Made by a program: the position numbers and the translations under genes
Part shown: one piece after another, positions 5,494-6,215 of the stretch
Layout: the number at the start of each line of letters is the position of its first letter
Numbering within the stretch: the stretch's first letter is position 1
The notes under the pieces: model-generated
Seen by the model: only the letters and a program-made list of their open reading frames with translations
Told to the model about the DNA's origin: nothing
Databases searched by the model: none
NCBI GenBank assembly: GCA_015658765.1
Contig: DQOE01000312.1
Span: 1-6,215, forward strand
From: Verrucomicrobiota bacterium
GTDB lineage: Bacteria > Verrucomicrobiota > Verrucomicrobiia > Limisphaerales > UBA1096
Reading direction: 5' to 3'
Length of the DNA: 6,215 nt

Positions 5494-6015
5494 ATGTCGT
5501 CCGGGGAGTTGCTCCCCTGCTCGGCCGAGGCCATTACCGAAGAGTTGCTGGGGGACGCCATCAACCTCATCGAGCCGCAGACCATTCAAGAGGCGCTCAA
5601 GGCTGTGGTGTACTACTTCCGCGAGGAGCAGGAGTACTCCAGCGTGTCGGTCGATCAATTCTCCTGCGCGCTCGGCAAGGTGCTCCAGGGGTTCGGGTTC
5701 GACGTGGTGTTCGACGAGGATCCGCGGGTGAACCTGCGTGTCGAGCAAACGGATCTTTGCCAACTCGCCACGGAGACGACCGGCCAGGGTTTCGAGCTGT
5801 TTTTCTTTCAGCGACTCCGCGATGAAGTGCGGGCCAACCTCCGCCGCTCGCCCAATGTCATCCAGTTCAGCGGGCTGAAGGATTGCGTCAAGCAGATCGT
5901 CGGCGCGCAGCGCTGGTGCGACCGCTGTCGCTGGATGCACGGACAGATCGTCTCCTACCTGCGCACCTGCCTCGACCAGGATTCGCGCAAGGACTGCTCG
6001 CTACTCATCAAGTAG
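5494..6015 (+). CDS. Conserved-looking cysteine-rich protein of unknown function downstream of nrdR
   Basis: I do not recognise the family of this 173-aa protein. The ATG at 5494 comes one base after the nrdR stop (TAG-G-ATG), implying a shared transcript and coupled translation; the frame stays open back to 5413, but that stretch overlaps nrdR. The sequence is soluble in character, with no signal peptide or membrane segment. The N-terminal half looks helical (AITEELLGDAINLI, TIQEALKAVVYYFREEQ, VDQFSCALGKVLQGFGF), followed by a likely strand FDVVFDE. There are eight cysteines (9, 58, 89, 131, 142, 145, 159, 168), four of them clustered between 131 and 159, including a CxxC pair (WCDRCRW). That cluster could bind metal, but this is inference. 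Codon use matches the neighbours, so it looks like a real resident gene. A role tied to NrdR is suggested only by position. Confidence 0.85.
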   Translation: MSSGELLPCSAEAITEELLGDAINLIEPQTIQEALKAVVYYFREEQEYSSVSVDQFSCALGKVLQGFGFDVVFDEDPRVNLRVEQTDLCQLATETTGQGFELFFFQRLRDEVRANLRRSPNVIQFSGLKDCVKQIVGAQRWCDRCRWMHGQIVSYLRTCLDQDSRKDCSLLIK

Positions 6016-6039
6016 AGTTTTTTAGTTTTGCAGGTCGAG

Positions 6040-6215
6040 ATGACCATCGAACAAATCCAAGCTGATGAGGCACTGCGGCTGCGCGAATTCCCGGTCGCCC
6101 GTGAAACCGCCTACCTCGCTCACGCCGCTGTCTGCCCGTTGCCAGCCTGCGCGCGCGATGCCGTGAGCGATTACGCCGCCGCCTGCACCGGTGGCGACCA
6201 GGAGGATTTCGTGCC
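6040..6215 (+). CDS. Class V PLP-dependent aminotransferase family protein, N-terminal fragment (runs off window)
   Basis: Only the first 58 codons are present, with no stop before the edge. The start ATG at 6040 has AGG at 6032-6034, five bases ahead, one of the better ribosome-binding sites here. After a short helix (TIEQIQADEALRLREFP) comes TAYLAHAAVCPLP followed by DAVSDY. This resembles the opening of class V aminotransferases (cysteine desulfurase, isopenicillin N epimerase and kynureninase relatives), usually written YLNHAAVSPLP. Here Asn is Ala and Ser is Cys. The PLP lysine and other active-site residues lie outside the window, so the reaction cannot be named. It follows the unknown protein by 24 T-rich bases without a hairpin, so it probably belongs to the nrdR transcript. 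Confidence 0.72.
   Translation, partial: MTIEQIQADEALRLREFPVARETAYLAHAAVCPLPACARDAVSDYAAACTGGDQEDFV

Noticed and set aside
6016..6039. T-rich gap with AGTTTT repeated, considered as a terminator after the unknown gene.
   Set aside because: No stem precedes the T-runs, and a fair ribosome-binding site for the next gene lies in the same gap.

Overview
This is a GC-rich, densely coding bacterial segment. It carries seven protein genes: two cut by the window edges, and one with no recognisable family. A secreted ThuA-like/rhodanese fusion, poor Shine-Dalgarno sequences and the general gene style suggest the Planctomycetota-Verrucomicrobiota-Chlamydiota group, perhaps Verrucomicrobiota. That placement is an inference from gene content only.

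Layout. Bases 1-1326 (+) hold most of an NtrC-type sigma-54-dependent response regulator whose N-terminus lies outside the window. It converges, with a 12-base gap, on a four-gene minus-strand cluster read from 4824 down to 1339: a secreted ThuA-like/rhodanese protein, pdxH, ribD and ribE. The first two overlap by 4 bases (GTGA), pdxH and ribD are 35 bases apart, and ribD and ribE only 2, so one operon is likely. A divergent intergenic region (4825-5006) follows. It holds a perfect 16-bp palindrome matching the NrdR box, a weaker second box at the expected spacing, a TTGACA hexamer facing right and a TATAAT hexamer facing left. To the right on the plus strand are nrdR (5007-5492), a cysteine-rich protein of unknown function starting one base after the nrdR stop, and the first 58 codons of a class V PLP-dependent aminotransferase running off the edge.

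How the genes work together. RibD and RibE catalyse the deaminase/reductase and final steps of riboflavin synthesis. PdxH is an FMN-dependent oxidase that makes pyridoxal 5'-phosphate (PLP), so the minus-strand operon links flavin supply to a flavin-using step of B6 metabolism. The enzyme at the right edge is predicted to use PLP. NrdR is the ATP/dATP-sensing repressor of ribonucleotide reductase genes and here probably regulates its own transcription. Its boxes also sit beside the leftward promoter candidate.

The most unusual sequence-level signal is a dispersed palindrome, CTTGGCCAAG. It occurs four times intact and many more times as 7-base half-forms between 382 and 4596, in different reading frames, and is absent from the rest of the window. 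No tRNA, rRNA, CRISPR array, insertion sequence or riboswitch was recognised. No non-coding stretch exceeds 300 bases.
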